A stretch of 7,604 nucleotides of DNA from Candidatus Coatesiibacteriota bacterium (lineage in GTDB: Bacteria > RBG-13-66-14): contig WJMB01000190.1 in assembly GCA_014728185.1 (NCBI GenBank), positions 1 through 7,604 of the forward strand, written 5' to 3'. Of this stretch, positions 1 to 5,485 are shown piece after piece. Below the pieces are notes generated by a model. It did not search any database and was not told the DNA's origin. It saw only the letters and a program-made list of their open reading frames with translations. The translations under genes and the position numbers were made by a program. The stretch's first letter is position 1. Each line of letters opens with the position of its first letter.

Positions 1-1233
1 TCACTCGTAGGCCGGCGGGTTCTCGATCAGGGCCAGGGGATCGACGGCCCAGGTGGTCAGCCGGACCTCGAAGTGCAGGTGGGGACCGGTGACCACGCCG
101 GTGGAGCCGGCCAGACCGATGCGCTCCCCGGCTTCGACCATCTGCCCTTCGGCGACGTCGAGGCGCGAGAGGTGGTTGTAGAGGCTGAACAGGCCGCGGC
201 CGTGGTCGATGCAGACGAAGCCGCCGCGGACGATCATCTCTTGGGCGATGACCACCCGGCCGCGAGCCGCCGCCACCACGGGCTCGCCGTCGGCGGCCTT
301 CAAATCAACGCCGATGTGGGAGCTCGAGCCCCCCGTCGAGTAGGTCCGCTGCTGTCCGAAGGGACTGGTGATACGGCCCGGTACGGGGCGGACGAAGCCG
401 CCGGGCTCCCAGAGCTGCTCCGGCGAGTAGCGGCCGACCACCTCCTTGGTGTAGGCCGACTCGCGCTCGATGATCGCCGGGTCCAGCTTGGACTCGACGT
501 CGGGTGAGAGCTGGATGTAGTAGCTCTCGAAGTCGCCCCGGGTGACCTCGAGGGTGTAGCTCTCCGAGCCGCCGTTGCCGTAGGGATCGCTGTAGTCCAC
601 GGTCAGGGTGTTGCCGCCGGGTTCGGCGTAAAGCCGACAGGCGGCAACGGCGCGCCAGCGCTCGCCCCAGCCCCCCTCGCCCAGGCTCTCCTCGACAAGG
701 TAGAAGGGGAAGCCGCGCTCGAAGACGGCCCCCGAGGCCTCGGCCACGGGGCCGTCGAAGGTCAGGTCGACGCTGAAGAACCGCCCCTGCTCGACCCGCT
801 CGGGGACCAACTCGACGTCGATCAGGGCCGTCGGAGGCAGCTCGACATCGAAGCCCCGGCCCACCGCAGCCGAGGAGCGCAGCTCGTCATCAACGGCCCG
901 GGCGGTGACACTGATGCGGTGCTCACCGGGTCCCAGCTCACGCACGGGCAGCGGCACCCGGAAACGCCCGAAGGTTTTCAGCTCCAGCGCGGGGAACTGG
1001 ACGGGATCGTCGTTCACCATCACCTCGACGGCCTCCAGCACACCCTCGACGGCCTGGACGGTGAAGGTCAGCTCACCGTCGGCGCGGAGCACCTCGCCCT
1101 CGGCCGGGGTGACGATCATGATCGTCGGCGGCGGGATCTCGCGCTTGCAGCCGCCCGTCAGCGCCGTCAGCGCAAGAGCGGCGATCGTCCAACCGATCGT
1201 GCGGTTGTGTTTCGCGATGCGTTTGGTCTTCAC
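1..1233 (-). CDS. M23 (LytM-type) peptidase-domain lipoprotein
   Basis: This 410-aa protein probably sits in the cell envelope and either cuts peptidoglycan cross-links or acts as an envelope LytM factor. The GTG start at 1233 is chosen because GGAG lies 7 nt upstream and because it places a lipoprotein signal at the N-terminus: basic residues 2-11, a hydrophobic stretch 13-26 and the lipobox-like LTGGC with Cys29. An in-frame ATG at 1419 would add 62 residues with no signal character. Residues 30-240 look beta-rich and Ig-like (about two modules). The M23 fold occupies about 282-400: HIGVD gives zinc ligands H306 and D310, YNHL gives H354, and HLH gives H385 and H387. All five key residues of active LytM enzymes are present, so it is likely catalytic. 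Thr at the -3 lipobox position is slightly atypical. The stop is at 1-3, so the gene is complete. No convincing promoter was seen in 1234-1436. Confidence 0.9.
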   Translation of the reverse strand: MKTKRIAKHNRTIGWTIAALALTALTGGCKREIPPPTIMIVTPAEGEVLRADGELTFTVQAVEGVLEAVEVMVNDDPVQFPALELKTFGRFRVPLPVRELGPGEHRISVTARAVDDELRSSAAVGRGFDVELPPTALIDVELVPERVEQGRFFSVDLTFDGPVAEASGAVFERGFPFYLVEESLGEGGWGERWRAVAACRLYAEPGGNTLTVDYSDPYGNGGSESYTLEVTRGDFESYYIQLSPDVESKLDPAIIERESAYTKEVVGRYSPEQLWEPGGFVRPVPGRITSPFGQQRTYSTGGSSSHIGVDLKAADGEPVVAAARGRVVIAQEMIVRGGFVCIDHGRGLFSLYNHLSRLDVAEGQMVEAGERIGLAGSTGVVTGPHLHFEVRLTTWAVDPLALIENPPAYE

Positions 1234-1436
1234 CGGGCGGCTCCAGGTTTCGTTTGAAGTGCCGTCGAGATATGACTGATCTATGGGGACGACTGTAGGG
1301 GTTGATCCCGGCCGATCCGGCTGTTGGCGATGCGTACGCCGCCAACCAACCCCGCTCATCCTTCCAGACAACAATGAACCGTCAAGGTGCGGCGAGGTGC
1401 GACAAGCAGTCGGCTGCAAGCCTCGGGCGCCGTCGG

Positions 1437-1457
1437 AAAAACCAGCGCCCCACGCTG
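1437..1457 (-). terminator. Weak intrinsic terminator after the ABC ATPase gene
   Basis: Read on the minus strand, arms CAGCG (1457-1453) and CGCTG (1447-1443) enclose a 5-nt loop. They are followed by one G and a run of five T (1441-1437). It lies 20 nt past the ABC ATPase stop, the right place to end the operon. The stem is only 5 bp but all pairs except one are G-C, so strength is uncertain. The rest of 1234-1436 shows no gene and no clear promoter. Confidence 0.5.
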
Positions 1458-1476
1458 TTGTGTTTGCTGAGAGGGT

Positions 1477-2163
1477 TCAGTGATCATCAGGAGCCAGGCG
1501 GCCGTCGACCAGGCGCAGGCCGCGGTCGGCGAACTCCAGCACCCGGGGATCGTGGGTGACCACCAGGGCGGTCAGGCCGCGCTCGCCGCAGGCCCGGCGG
1601 ATCAGCTCCAGGATGGCCCGGCCCGATTCCCAGTCCAGGTTGCCCGTGACCTCGTCGCCGAGGAGGATCGTGGGTTCGGTGACCAGCGCCCGGCAGAGGG
1701 CCACCCGCTGCTGCTGCCCTCCGGAGAGGCGCCCGGGGAGGAAGGGGGCCTTCTCGGCCAACCCGACCTCGTCCAGCAGCTCTGCGGCCCGCTTCAGAGC
1801 CACCGGCGGGGTCGCTCCTCGGATGAAGAGGGGCAGGGCGGCGTTCTCGGCGGCGCTAAGGTGGGGCAGCAGGTTGTAGCTCTGAAAAACGAAGCCCACC
1901 CGGCGGTTGCGGTAGGCGGAGAGGGCACGGTCGTCTAGTGCGGCCAGAGACTCGCCGGCGACCAGGACCTCGCCGTCGCTGGGCGTGTCCAAGCCGCCGA
2001 GGATGTTCAGCAGGGTCGTCTTGCCCGAGCCCGAGGGTCCCTGGAGGGCCCAGAGTACGCCGGGGGGTATCTCGAGGTCTACGCCGTCCAGAGCCCGCAC
2101 CGGCTCCGGCCCGTCGGTGTAGACCTTGGTCAGGCTCCGGCACTGGATCCGCGGCGCATCCAT
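1477..2163 (-). CDS. ABC transporter ATP-binding protein, LolD/MacB type
   Basis: This 228-aa protein is a complete nucleotide-binding subunit that would power a membrane permease from the cytoplasmic face. Visible motifs are Walker A GPSGSGKTT (42-50), Q-loop Q94 in FQSYNLLP, signature LSGGQQQR (146-153), Walker B ILLGDE with D170 and E171, D-loop GNLD, and switch His H204 in VTHD. Length and the FQxxNLLPHLSAxEN pattern match the family serving lipoprotein release (LolD) and MacB/FtsX-type permeases. The usual ADEPTGNLD reads GDEVTGNLD here, a mild deviation that keeps the catalytic Glu. ATG at 2163 lies 9 bp after the stop of the preceding nucleotidylyltransferase gene, so it is probably co-transcribed. 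The ribosome site is weak (AGAG), which suggests coupling to upstream translation. No permease gene is in the window, so the transported substrate cannot be told. Confidence 0.93.
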   Translation of the reverse strand: MDAPRIQCRSLTKVYTDGPEPVRALDGVDLEIPPGVLWALQGPSGSGKTTLLNILGGLDTPSDGEVLVAGESLAALDDRALSAYRNRRVGFVFQSYNLLPHLSAAENAALPLFIRGATPPVALKRAAELLDEVGLAEKAPFLPGRLSGGQQQRVALCRALVTEPTILLGDEVTGNLDWESGRAILELIRRACGERGLTALVVTHDPRVLEFADRGLRLVDGRLAPDDH

Positions 2164-2172
2164 CGATCGGCT

Positions 2173-2904
2173 CTAGGTGTTGTTGGCGCCGGTCTGCTCG
2201 ACCAGGTTGTTGGCCCGCAGCAGCGAAGGGAAGGTCCCGGCGTCGGTCCACCAGCCCTCGATGACGCCGTAGTCCAGCTCGCCTCGCTGGAGGTAGTGGT
2301 TGTTGACGTCGGTGATTTCGAGCTCGCCCCGGGCGCTGGGCTCCAGACCGTCGATGATCTCGAAAACCGTCGAGTCGTAGAAGTAGACGCCGATGACGGC
2401 GTAGTTGCTGCGCGGTCGGGCCGGTTTCTCCTCGATATCGATCAGCTTTTCGTCGTCATCGAAGACGGGCACGCCGAAGCGCTCGGGGTCCGGGACCTCC
2501 TTGAGCAGGATGCGGGCGCCCGATGGTTGGGCGCGATAAGCCGCGACCTGGGCGGCGATGCTCCGCTCGAGGATGTTGTCGCCCAGGATGACGCACATCC
2601 GTTCGTCGCCGACGAAGTGGCGGGCCAGGCTCAGCGCCTCGGCGATACCGCCCTCGCCCTTTTGATAGGTGTAGTTGAGGTGAGGCAGGCCCAGCTCGGA
2701 GCCGTTGCCCAAGAGTTCCAGGAAGTGCCCGGCGTTCTTGCCGCCGGTGACGATGAGGATATCGCTGATCCCGGCGCCGATGAGGGCCTCGAGGGGGTAG
2801 TGGATCATCGGCTTGTCGTAGATCGGCAAGAGATGCTTGTTGGTGATCCGGGTCAGGGGGTCCAGGCGCGAACCCAGGCCGCCGGCCAGAATGATGCCCT
2901 TCAC
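2173..2904 (-). CDS. rmlA: Sugar-1-phosphate nucleotidylyltransferase, short RmlA type
   Basis: This 243-aa cytoplasmic enzyme probably makes dTDP-glucose (or another NDP-sugar) from a sugar 1-phosphate and a nucleoside triphosphate. The N-terminus carries the nucleotide-binding signature GGLGSRL (8-14) followed by PLT and K23, then LLPIYDKPMI. The metal-binding Asp is D109 in LGDN, the sugar-phosphate lysine lies in EEKP (K160), and a second acidic site is D221 in WWTDAGTF. Classical RmlA is about 290 aa; this one lacks the C-terminal part that carries the allosteric region in the long enzymes. The start is GTG at 2904, supported by GGAGG 5 nt upstream. It follows the RmlC-like gene by 21 bp and precedes the ABC ATPase by 9 bp. 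Pairing with an epimerase-like gene supports deoxysugar supply, but no RmlB or RmlD is present, so exact substrate is inferred. Confidence 0.9.
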   Translation of the reverse strand: MKGIILAGGLGSRLDPLTRITNKHLLPIYDKPMIHYPLEALIGAGISDILIVTGGKNAGHFLELLGNGSELGLPHLNYTYQKGEGGIAEALSLARHFVGDERMCVILGDNILERSIAAQVAAYRAQPSGARILLKEVPDPERFGVPVFDDDEKLIDIEEKPARPRSNYAVIGVYFYDSTVFEIIDGLEPSARGELEITDVNNHYLQRGELDYGVIEGWWTDAGTFPSLLRANNLVEQTGANNT

Positions 2905-2925
2905 GTCTGCCTCCGATCGTGGCGC

Positions 2926-3699
2926 TCAGCGGTCGATCTTTTTCCAGTTGTAGGGGATAGCGTTGTCGTGGGGGTCGGTGCGCTGCTCGTCGGGCTCTTC
3001 GTAATCGTAGACCCGGGTGGGCACGTTGATCATCACGGCGGTGCTTTCGCCCACGGCGGTGAAGCCGTGCTGCACCCCCGGCGGGATGATGATCAGCATC
3101 GGCCGCAGGTCCCCGACGACGAACTCGTTGATCAGCCCCCGGGTGGGCGATTCCGCCCGCTGATCGTAGAGCACCAGCTTGGCCATGCCGTAGACGCAGC
3201 CGAAGCGGTCGTACTGGTGGCGGTGGGCATGCCAGGCCTTGATCACGCCGGGATAGCAGGTGGTCACGTAGACCTGGCCGAAGGGCAGTTCATCGTTGAA
3301 AAACTCCCCGTCGTCGTTGCGCAGGTACTCCATCAGAAAACCGCGCGAGTCCGGGATCAGCTTCAGCGGCTTGAGCTTGACGCCGTCGATCCGGCGGCGG
3401 TCGACCCGGTGCGTCGTATCACCGCCGGTCTCGGCTTCGCTTTTCGGTGCGCCGAGCATGGCTTCCAGCTCGCCGATCACCCGGGTGAGCTGCCGCCGGG
3501 TTTTCTCGCGGACACGGGGCTCCTGATCATTGTAGAGCAGGCGGCGCAACGTGGCCTCGTTGATGCCGACGCCGCGGTTGGCCACGGCGAAGGCGCGGCG
3601 CCAGAAACGGGGATTGGCGCCGGTCTTCTTCTGGTAGAGGCGGCTGAGCTCCCTGACCCGCTCGGCCAGGGCCTTGGCGTTCATCGAAGCTTCGGTCAT
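2926..3699 (-). CDS. RmlC-like cupin epimerase with N-terminal HTH-like domain
   Basis: This 257-aa protein appears to join two domains. Residues about 105-257 match the dTDP-4-dehydrorhamnose 3,5-epimerase-related cupins: DSRGFLMEYLR, GVIKAWHAHRHQYDRF, LVLYDQR, LIIIPPGVQHGF and the C-terminal IPYNWKK. The family acts on dTDP-4-keto sugars; here the segment after H157 has D164-R165 where RmlC usually has its active-site lysine, so the exact reaction is uncertain. Residues 7-82 are basic and helical, with GINEATLRRLLYN followed by VREKTRRQLTRVIGELE, resembling an XRE/LacI-style helix-turn-helix; this is an inference from pattern. ATG at 3699 has AGGGA 5 nt upstream. ATG 3684 is a weaker alternative, and in-frame codons back to 3921 cross the promoter. 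It is first in the operon with the RmlA-type gene and the ABC ATPase. Confidence 0.87.
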   Translation of the reverse strand: MTEASMNAKALAERVRELSRLYQKKTGANPRFWRRAFAVANRGVGINEATLRRLLYNDQEPRVREKTRRQLTRVIGELEAMLGAPKSEAETGGDTTHRVDRRRIDGVKLKPLKLIPDSRGFLMEYLRNDDGEFFNDELPFGQVYVTTCYPGVIKAWHAHRHQYDRFGCVYGMAKLVLYDQRAESPTRGLINEFVVGDLRPMLIIIPPGVQHGFTAVGESTAVMINVPTRVYDYEEPDEQRTDPHDNAIPYNWKKIDR

Positions 3700-3751
3700 C
3701 GTCGTCCCTGATAGTGCTTGCGCCGAAGGCCGCTCCAGCGATGACGGCTGG

Positions 3752-3790
3752 AAAACGATCATGACACAAATGAGTCTAAATGAGACAAAC
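3752..3790 (-). repeat. Leader repeats: three TGAGACAAA-like units plus AAAACGATCA
   Basis: Written on the plus strand, three near-copies follow each other about one helical turn apart: ATGACACAAA (3761), ATGAGTCTAAA (3770) and ATGAGACAAA (3780). The motif AAAACGATCA (3752-3761) abuts the first copy and matches the 12-bp repeats near 5424-5457. They lie in the untranslated leader of the RmlC-like gene, 36-75 nt past the predicted transcription start. Phased short repeats suit a DNA-binding protein that contacts one helix face, but no binder is known. Confidence 0.5.
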
Positions 3791-3796
3791 TTGGGT

Positions 3797-3817
3797 AAAA
3801 AAGCTGGCAGAACAGCT
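3797..3817 (-). terminator. Terminator-like hairpin in the 5' leader (possible attenuator)
   Basis: On the minus strand arms AGCTG (3817-3813) and CAGCT (3806-3802) enclose a 6-nt loop and run into six T (3802-3797). It begins only about 10 nt after the predicted start of the leader transcript and ends about 98 nt before the ATG at 3699. It could cause early termination, block read-through from further upstream, or be a binding palindrome. The stem has just 5 bp, so its strength is doubtful. Confidence 0.4.
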
Positions 3818-3832
3818 ACTAAATCGCCGTGT

Positions 3833-3861
3833 ATTATATAGCACTCGGCACAATGGGTCAA
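3833..3861 (-). promoter_or_regulatory. Sigma70-like promoter for the RmlC/RmlA/ABC operon
   Basis: On the minus strand TTGACC (3861-3856) and a perfect TATAAT (3838-3833) are separated by exactly 17 bp. Transcription should start near 3826, giving a leader of about 127 nt before the ATG at 3699. This is the strongest promoter match in the window. It supports 3699 rather than the in-frame codon at 3921 as the gene start. Confidence 0.8.
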
Positions 3862-3893
3862 CAGATTGGCGATTCGCGCCGGCCATCGAGCCA

Positions 3894-3918
3894 ACCAACC
3901 GCCGTCGCGCGGGTTGGT
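3894..3918. promoter_or_regulatory. Inverted repeat between divergent promoters
   Basis: ACCAACC (3894-3900) and GGTTGGT (3912-3918) form perfect 7-bp arms around an 11-bp spacer. The right arm overlaps the presumed -35 box of the ferredoxin gene and the left arm lies about 35 bp from the -35 of the opposite operon. The position suits an operator affecting one or both units; a regulator is not identified. Confidence 0.4.
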
Positions 3919-3944
3919 CAAAACGTCGGGTCCTAATGTATACT
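3914..3944 (+). promoter_or_regulatory. Probable promoter for the ferredoxin/sugar transferase pair
   Basis: TTGGTC (3914-3919) and TATACT (3939-3944) are separated by 19 bp, longer than ideal, with TG just before the -10 box. A start near 3951 would give a leader of about 25 nt. The strong ribosome site GGAGGT at 3959-3964 lies 11 nt from the ATG at 3976, which is somewhat far. Confidence 0.5.
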
Positions 3945-3975
3945 GAAGCTGATCAAGGGGAGGTGTCTAAAGAAG

Positions 3976-4305
3976 ATGGGCGTAACAACGGACAAACGTC
4001 TCTGCGACAACTGCCCGGGCCGCGAGCTGCAACTCTGCGTGGCCGCCTGCCCGGGTAATCTGATAGACATCGATCCGCAGTTGCTGCGGGCCTTCTGTCG
4101 CGACCAGCGGGCCTGCCGGCTCTGCCTGGCCTGTGTGAAGGCCTGCCCCCGCGGCGCTCTTACGCCAGTGCTGCCCGTCGAATGCGCGCCGGTTACCGTC
4201 GAGGTCCGGATAGAAACAGTCGGCGGCGGTCTGCGCTGGACGCTGCGCCCCGACGCGGAAGACGAGCTGATCCTGACCACCGAAGCGGCGGGGGACGATG
4301 CGTAG
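3976..4305 (+). CDS. AprB-like two-[4Fe-4S] ferredoxin
   Basis: This 109-aa cytoplasmic protein should bind two [4Fe-4S] clusters and carry electrons. Cluster ligands are C10, C13, C21, C25-P in a CxxCx7CxxxCP pattern and C47, C50, C53, C57-P in the common CxxCxxCxxxCP pattern, with 21 residues between C25 and C47. As I recall it, this wide first motif and spacing are those of the beta subunit of APS reductase (AprB). The following KACPRGAL and the later GGLRWTL also resemble AprB's CVKxCPQGAI and IMWTV. It ends about 40 residues short of typical AprB, missing the tail that wraps the alpha subunit. C41 is an extra Cys. No AprA or sulfate-activation gene is nearby. Its last 8 bases overlap the sugar transferase start, implying translational coupling. 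Role is unknown: electron partner for an unseen flavoprotein, or a redox sensor. Confidence 0.88.
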   Translation: MGVTTDKRLCDNCPGRELQLCVAACPGNLIDIDPQLLRAFCRDQRACRLCLACVKACPRGALTPVLPVECAPVTVEVRIETVGGGLRWTLRPDAEDELILTTEAAGDDA

Positions 4306-4939
4306 AGCGGCCAAGCGACTGCTGGACATCATCGGCGCGGTGATCGGCTTGGTCTTCCTCTCTCCGGTGTTCGTGGTGATCGCCTCCGCCGTCGCCGTCG
4401 ACTCCCCGGGCGGCGCGTTGTTCCGTCAACAGCGCGTCGGTCGCGGCGGCCGCCTGTTCAAGGTATACAAGTTCCGCACCATGGTCAGCGACGCCTCGCT
4501 GCGCGGCCACGTGATCACCTCGGCCGACGACCCGCGGATCACACGGGTGGGGGCTTTTTTGCGTGACTGGAAGCTCGACGAGCTGCCCAACCTGATCAAC
4601 GTCCTCAAGGGCGAGATGAGCCTGGTCGGCCCCCGGCCCGAGGTTCCCGAGTACGTGGCAATGATGCGCCCGGAGGAGCGGAGGCTGCTCGAGCTCAAGC
4701 CCGGGATCACCGGTTTCGCCCAACTGCGCTACATCAACGAGGCCAAAACCCTGACCCGGGAGCAGGCGCTCAACGACTACGAGGCGATCTTCCACACCAA
4801 GGTCGCTATCGATCTGGAGTATCTGGAGCGGCTCTCTTTCTGGTTCGACCTCAAGATCATCCTCTACACGCTGTGGATGATCCTGCGCGGGGAATCGGCC
4901 AGCGACATCCCGGGACACTTCACCGCGCCGCTCGACTGA
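4298..4939 (+). CDS. Polyprenyl-phosphate sugar-phosphate transferase (monotopic PGT)
   Basis: This 213-aa enzyme belongs to the bacterial sugar transferase family (PglC, WcaJ C-terminal domain). It moves a sugar phosphate from a nucleotide sugar to undecaprenyl phosphate at the inner membrane, the first step of an exopolysaccharide, capsule or glycan unit. The N-terminal helix (about 8-34) contains S22-P23, the break that makes a re-entrant membrane helix. Then come QQRVG, KFRTM (58-62), the catalytic pair D94-E95 in KLDELPNLINVLKG, SLVGPRPE (108-115) and PGITGFAQL. The size equals the minimal catalytic form, without the extra N-terminal membrane domain of WcaJ. ATG at 4298 lies inside the end of the ferredoxin gene with only a short G-rich site before it, so translation is probably coupled. 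Residues after 195 are a short variable tail. Which sugar it transfers cannot be read from sequence. Confidence 0.95.
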   Translation: MRRAAKRLLDIIGAVIGLVFLSPVFVVIASAVAVDSPGGALFRQQRVGRGGRLFKVYKFRTMVSDASLRGHVITSADDPRITRVGAFLRDWKLDELPNLINVLKGEMSLVGPRPEVPEYVAMMRPEERRLLELKPGITGFAQLRYINEAKTLTREQALNDYEAIFHTKVAIDLEYLERLSFWFDLKIILYTLWMILRGESASDIPGHFTAPLD

Positions 4940-4972
4940 CGGACGAAGGGAGTGCCGAGGGAAACGATGAAA

Positions 4973-4996
4973 ACGAGCGGCCCGGGGGCCGCTCGT
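4973..4996. terminator. Strong GC hairpin between convergent genes
   Basis: Arms ACGAGCGGCC (4973-4982) and GGCCGCTCGT (4987-4996) form a perfect 10-bp stem around CGGG. It lies 33 nt after the sugar transferase stop and 97 nt past the stop of the convergent 58-codon gene. On the minus strand it is followed by TTTT (4973-4970, partly in the stem), so it fits an intrinsic terminator best for the minus-strand gene. On the plus strand the T tract is poor (CGCTTACCGCTT). A shared terminator is likely. Confidence 0.65.
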
Positions 4997-5007
4997 CGCT
5001 TACCGCT

Positions 5008-5019
5008 TGATGATCATCA
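5008..5019. repeat. 12-bp perfect palindrome in the convergent intergenic region
   Basis: TGATGATCATCA reads the same on both strands. It sits between the terminator hairpin and the stop of the 58-codon gene, where no promoter is seen. It may be chance or a protein site. The rest of 4940-5093 holds no gene I can support. Confidence 0.25.
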
Positions 5020-5093
5020 CAAGGTCAGGAGCGCCAACTGGATCCGATGCGCCGTCGCCATGCCCTTTTATGTATCATTGCCCGGAGGGGCGC

Positions 5094-5270
5094 TCAGCTC
5101 TGGGTCGCTATCCTGCCCTCGTCGCGCTCTGAACCGGCGAAGAAGCGGCCGTGGCGGGCGGCCCGCATGGCACGGGAGTGCAGACGGACGAGTTCGTTGG
5201 TGACTTCATCTATTATGCCGGATAGGGAATCGTCTTCGGGGTGCCGGTTGAGCTTGTCGTGCCGGTTCAT
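5094..5270 (-). CDS. Small protein of unknown function, 58 aa
   Basis: I do not recognise this product. The reading frame runs from ATG at 5270 to TGA at 5094 and begins MNRHDKLNRHPEDDS; it ends with GRIATQS. A good ribosome site, AGAGG, sits 5 nt before the ATG. A promoter-like element (5487-5520) upstream and a terminator hairpin (4973-4996) downstream frame it as a single-gene unit, which is the main reason to call it real. The N-terminal 15 residues are polar and charged. Residues 17-40 (IIDEVTNELVRLHSRAMRAA) could form an amphipathic helix. There is no signal peptide, membrane segment or cysteine, so it is likely cytoplasmic; charge suggests protein or nucleic-acid binding at most. The leader would be about 210 nt and contains the 12-bp repeats. 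A chance frame in GC-rich DNA is the alternative. Confidence 0.6.
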   Translation of the reverse strand: MNRHDKLNRHPEDDSLSGIIDEVTNELVRLHSRAMRAARHGRFFAGSERDEGRIATQS

Positions 5271-5414
5271 AGTTTCCTCTACGGGTTGAGGGGGATGTTT
5301 GGCGGACGAAGAACTTGACGAAAACCGGAGCGCCTATCCACCTGGCCGGATCGTGCAACCCGACCGCCGGGGATATGTCGGTATCGAGCGGTCGTCTAGT
5401 GCAATCGTCTGGTA

Positions 5415-5462
5415 ACGATCAGCAAAACGATCAGCAAAACGATCACTAAAACGATCAGTTCA
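5415..5462. repeat. Four tandem 12-bp repeats
   Basis: Units start at 5415, 5427, 5439 and 5451 with an exact 12-bp period: ACGATCAGCAAA twice, then ACGATCACTAAA and ACGATCAGTTCA. ACGATCA/ACGATCAG is the constant core. The block lies in the divergent region, downstream of the minus-strand promoter-like element and about 24-70 bp upstream of the plus-strand -10 element. The stretch 5271-5414 before it holds no gene or clear signal beyond a doubled TCGTCT (5392, 5405). The array is too short-period and spacer-less for CRISPR; it looks like an operator cluster or iteron-like sites. Confidence 0.7.
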
Positions 5463-5469
5463 AGATACC

Positions 5470-5483
5470 AGCGTAGATACGCT
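5470..5483. promoter_or_regulatory. 14-bp palindrome, operator candidate
   Basis: AGCGTA and TACGCT form perfect 6-bp arms around GA. It covers about -31 to -18 relative to the predicted plus-strand start, and about +1 to +15 of the opposite minus-strand transcript. A dimeric repressor here could block both directions. Confidence 0.45.
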
Positions 5484-5485
5484 AC

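Noticed and set aside
2296..3711. Long plus-strand open frame of about 471 codons opposite the RmlA and RmlC-like genes
   Set aside because: It is antisense to two genes with clear family motifs, has no recognisable domain, and long mirror frames are common in GC-rich coding DNA.
3735..3751. CCAGC/GCTGG inverted repeat in the RmlC-like leader
   Set aside because: Five-bp arms around 7 nt without a T tract on the transcribed strand; likely to occur by chance in such DNA.
3700..3921. Upstream in-frame extension of the RmlC-like gene to ATG 3921
   Set aside because: The extension crosses a near-consensus promoter on the same strand and the leader repeats, and ATG 3699 has its own ribosome site.
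4549..4561. G5-C-T6 run in the sugar transferase gene as a possible programmed slippage site
   Set aside because: The frame stays open with all family motifs on both sides and no alternative product is evident.
5008..5093. Very short minus-strand frames after the 58-codon gene (14-24 codons, one ending VMIIKR)
   Set aside because: No ribosome site or usable start for the longest one; too short to support.
4952..5203. Plus-strand frame starting at GTG 4952 or ATG 4967 (the latter with GAGGGA upstream)
   Set aside because: It runs through the 10-bp terminator stem and then antisense through the 58-codon gene; the product has no ordered pattern.
5415..5462. CRISPR array
   Set aside because: Units of 12 bp abut without spacers and no cas gene is present.
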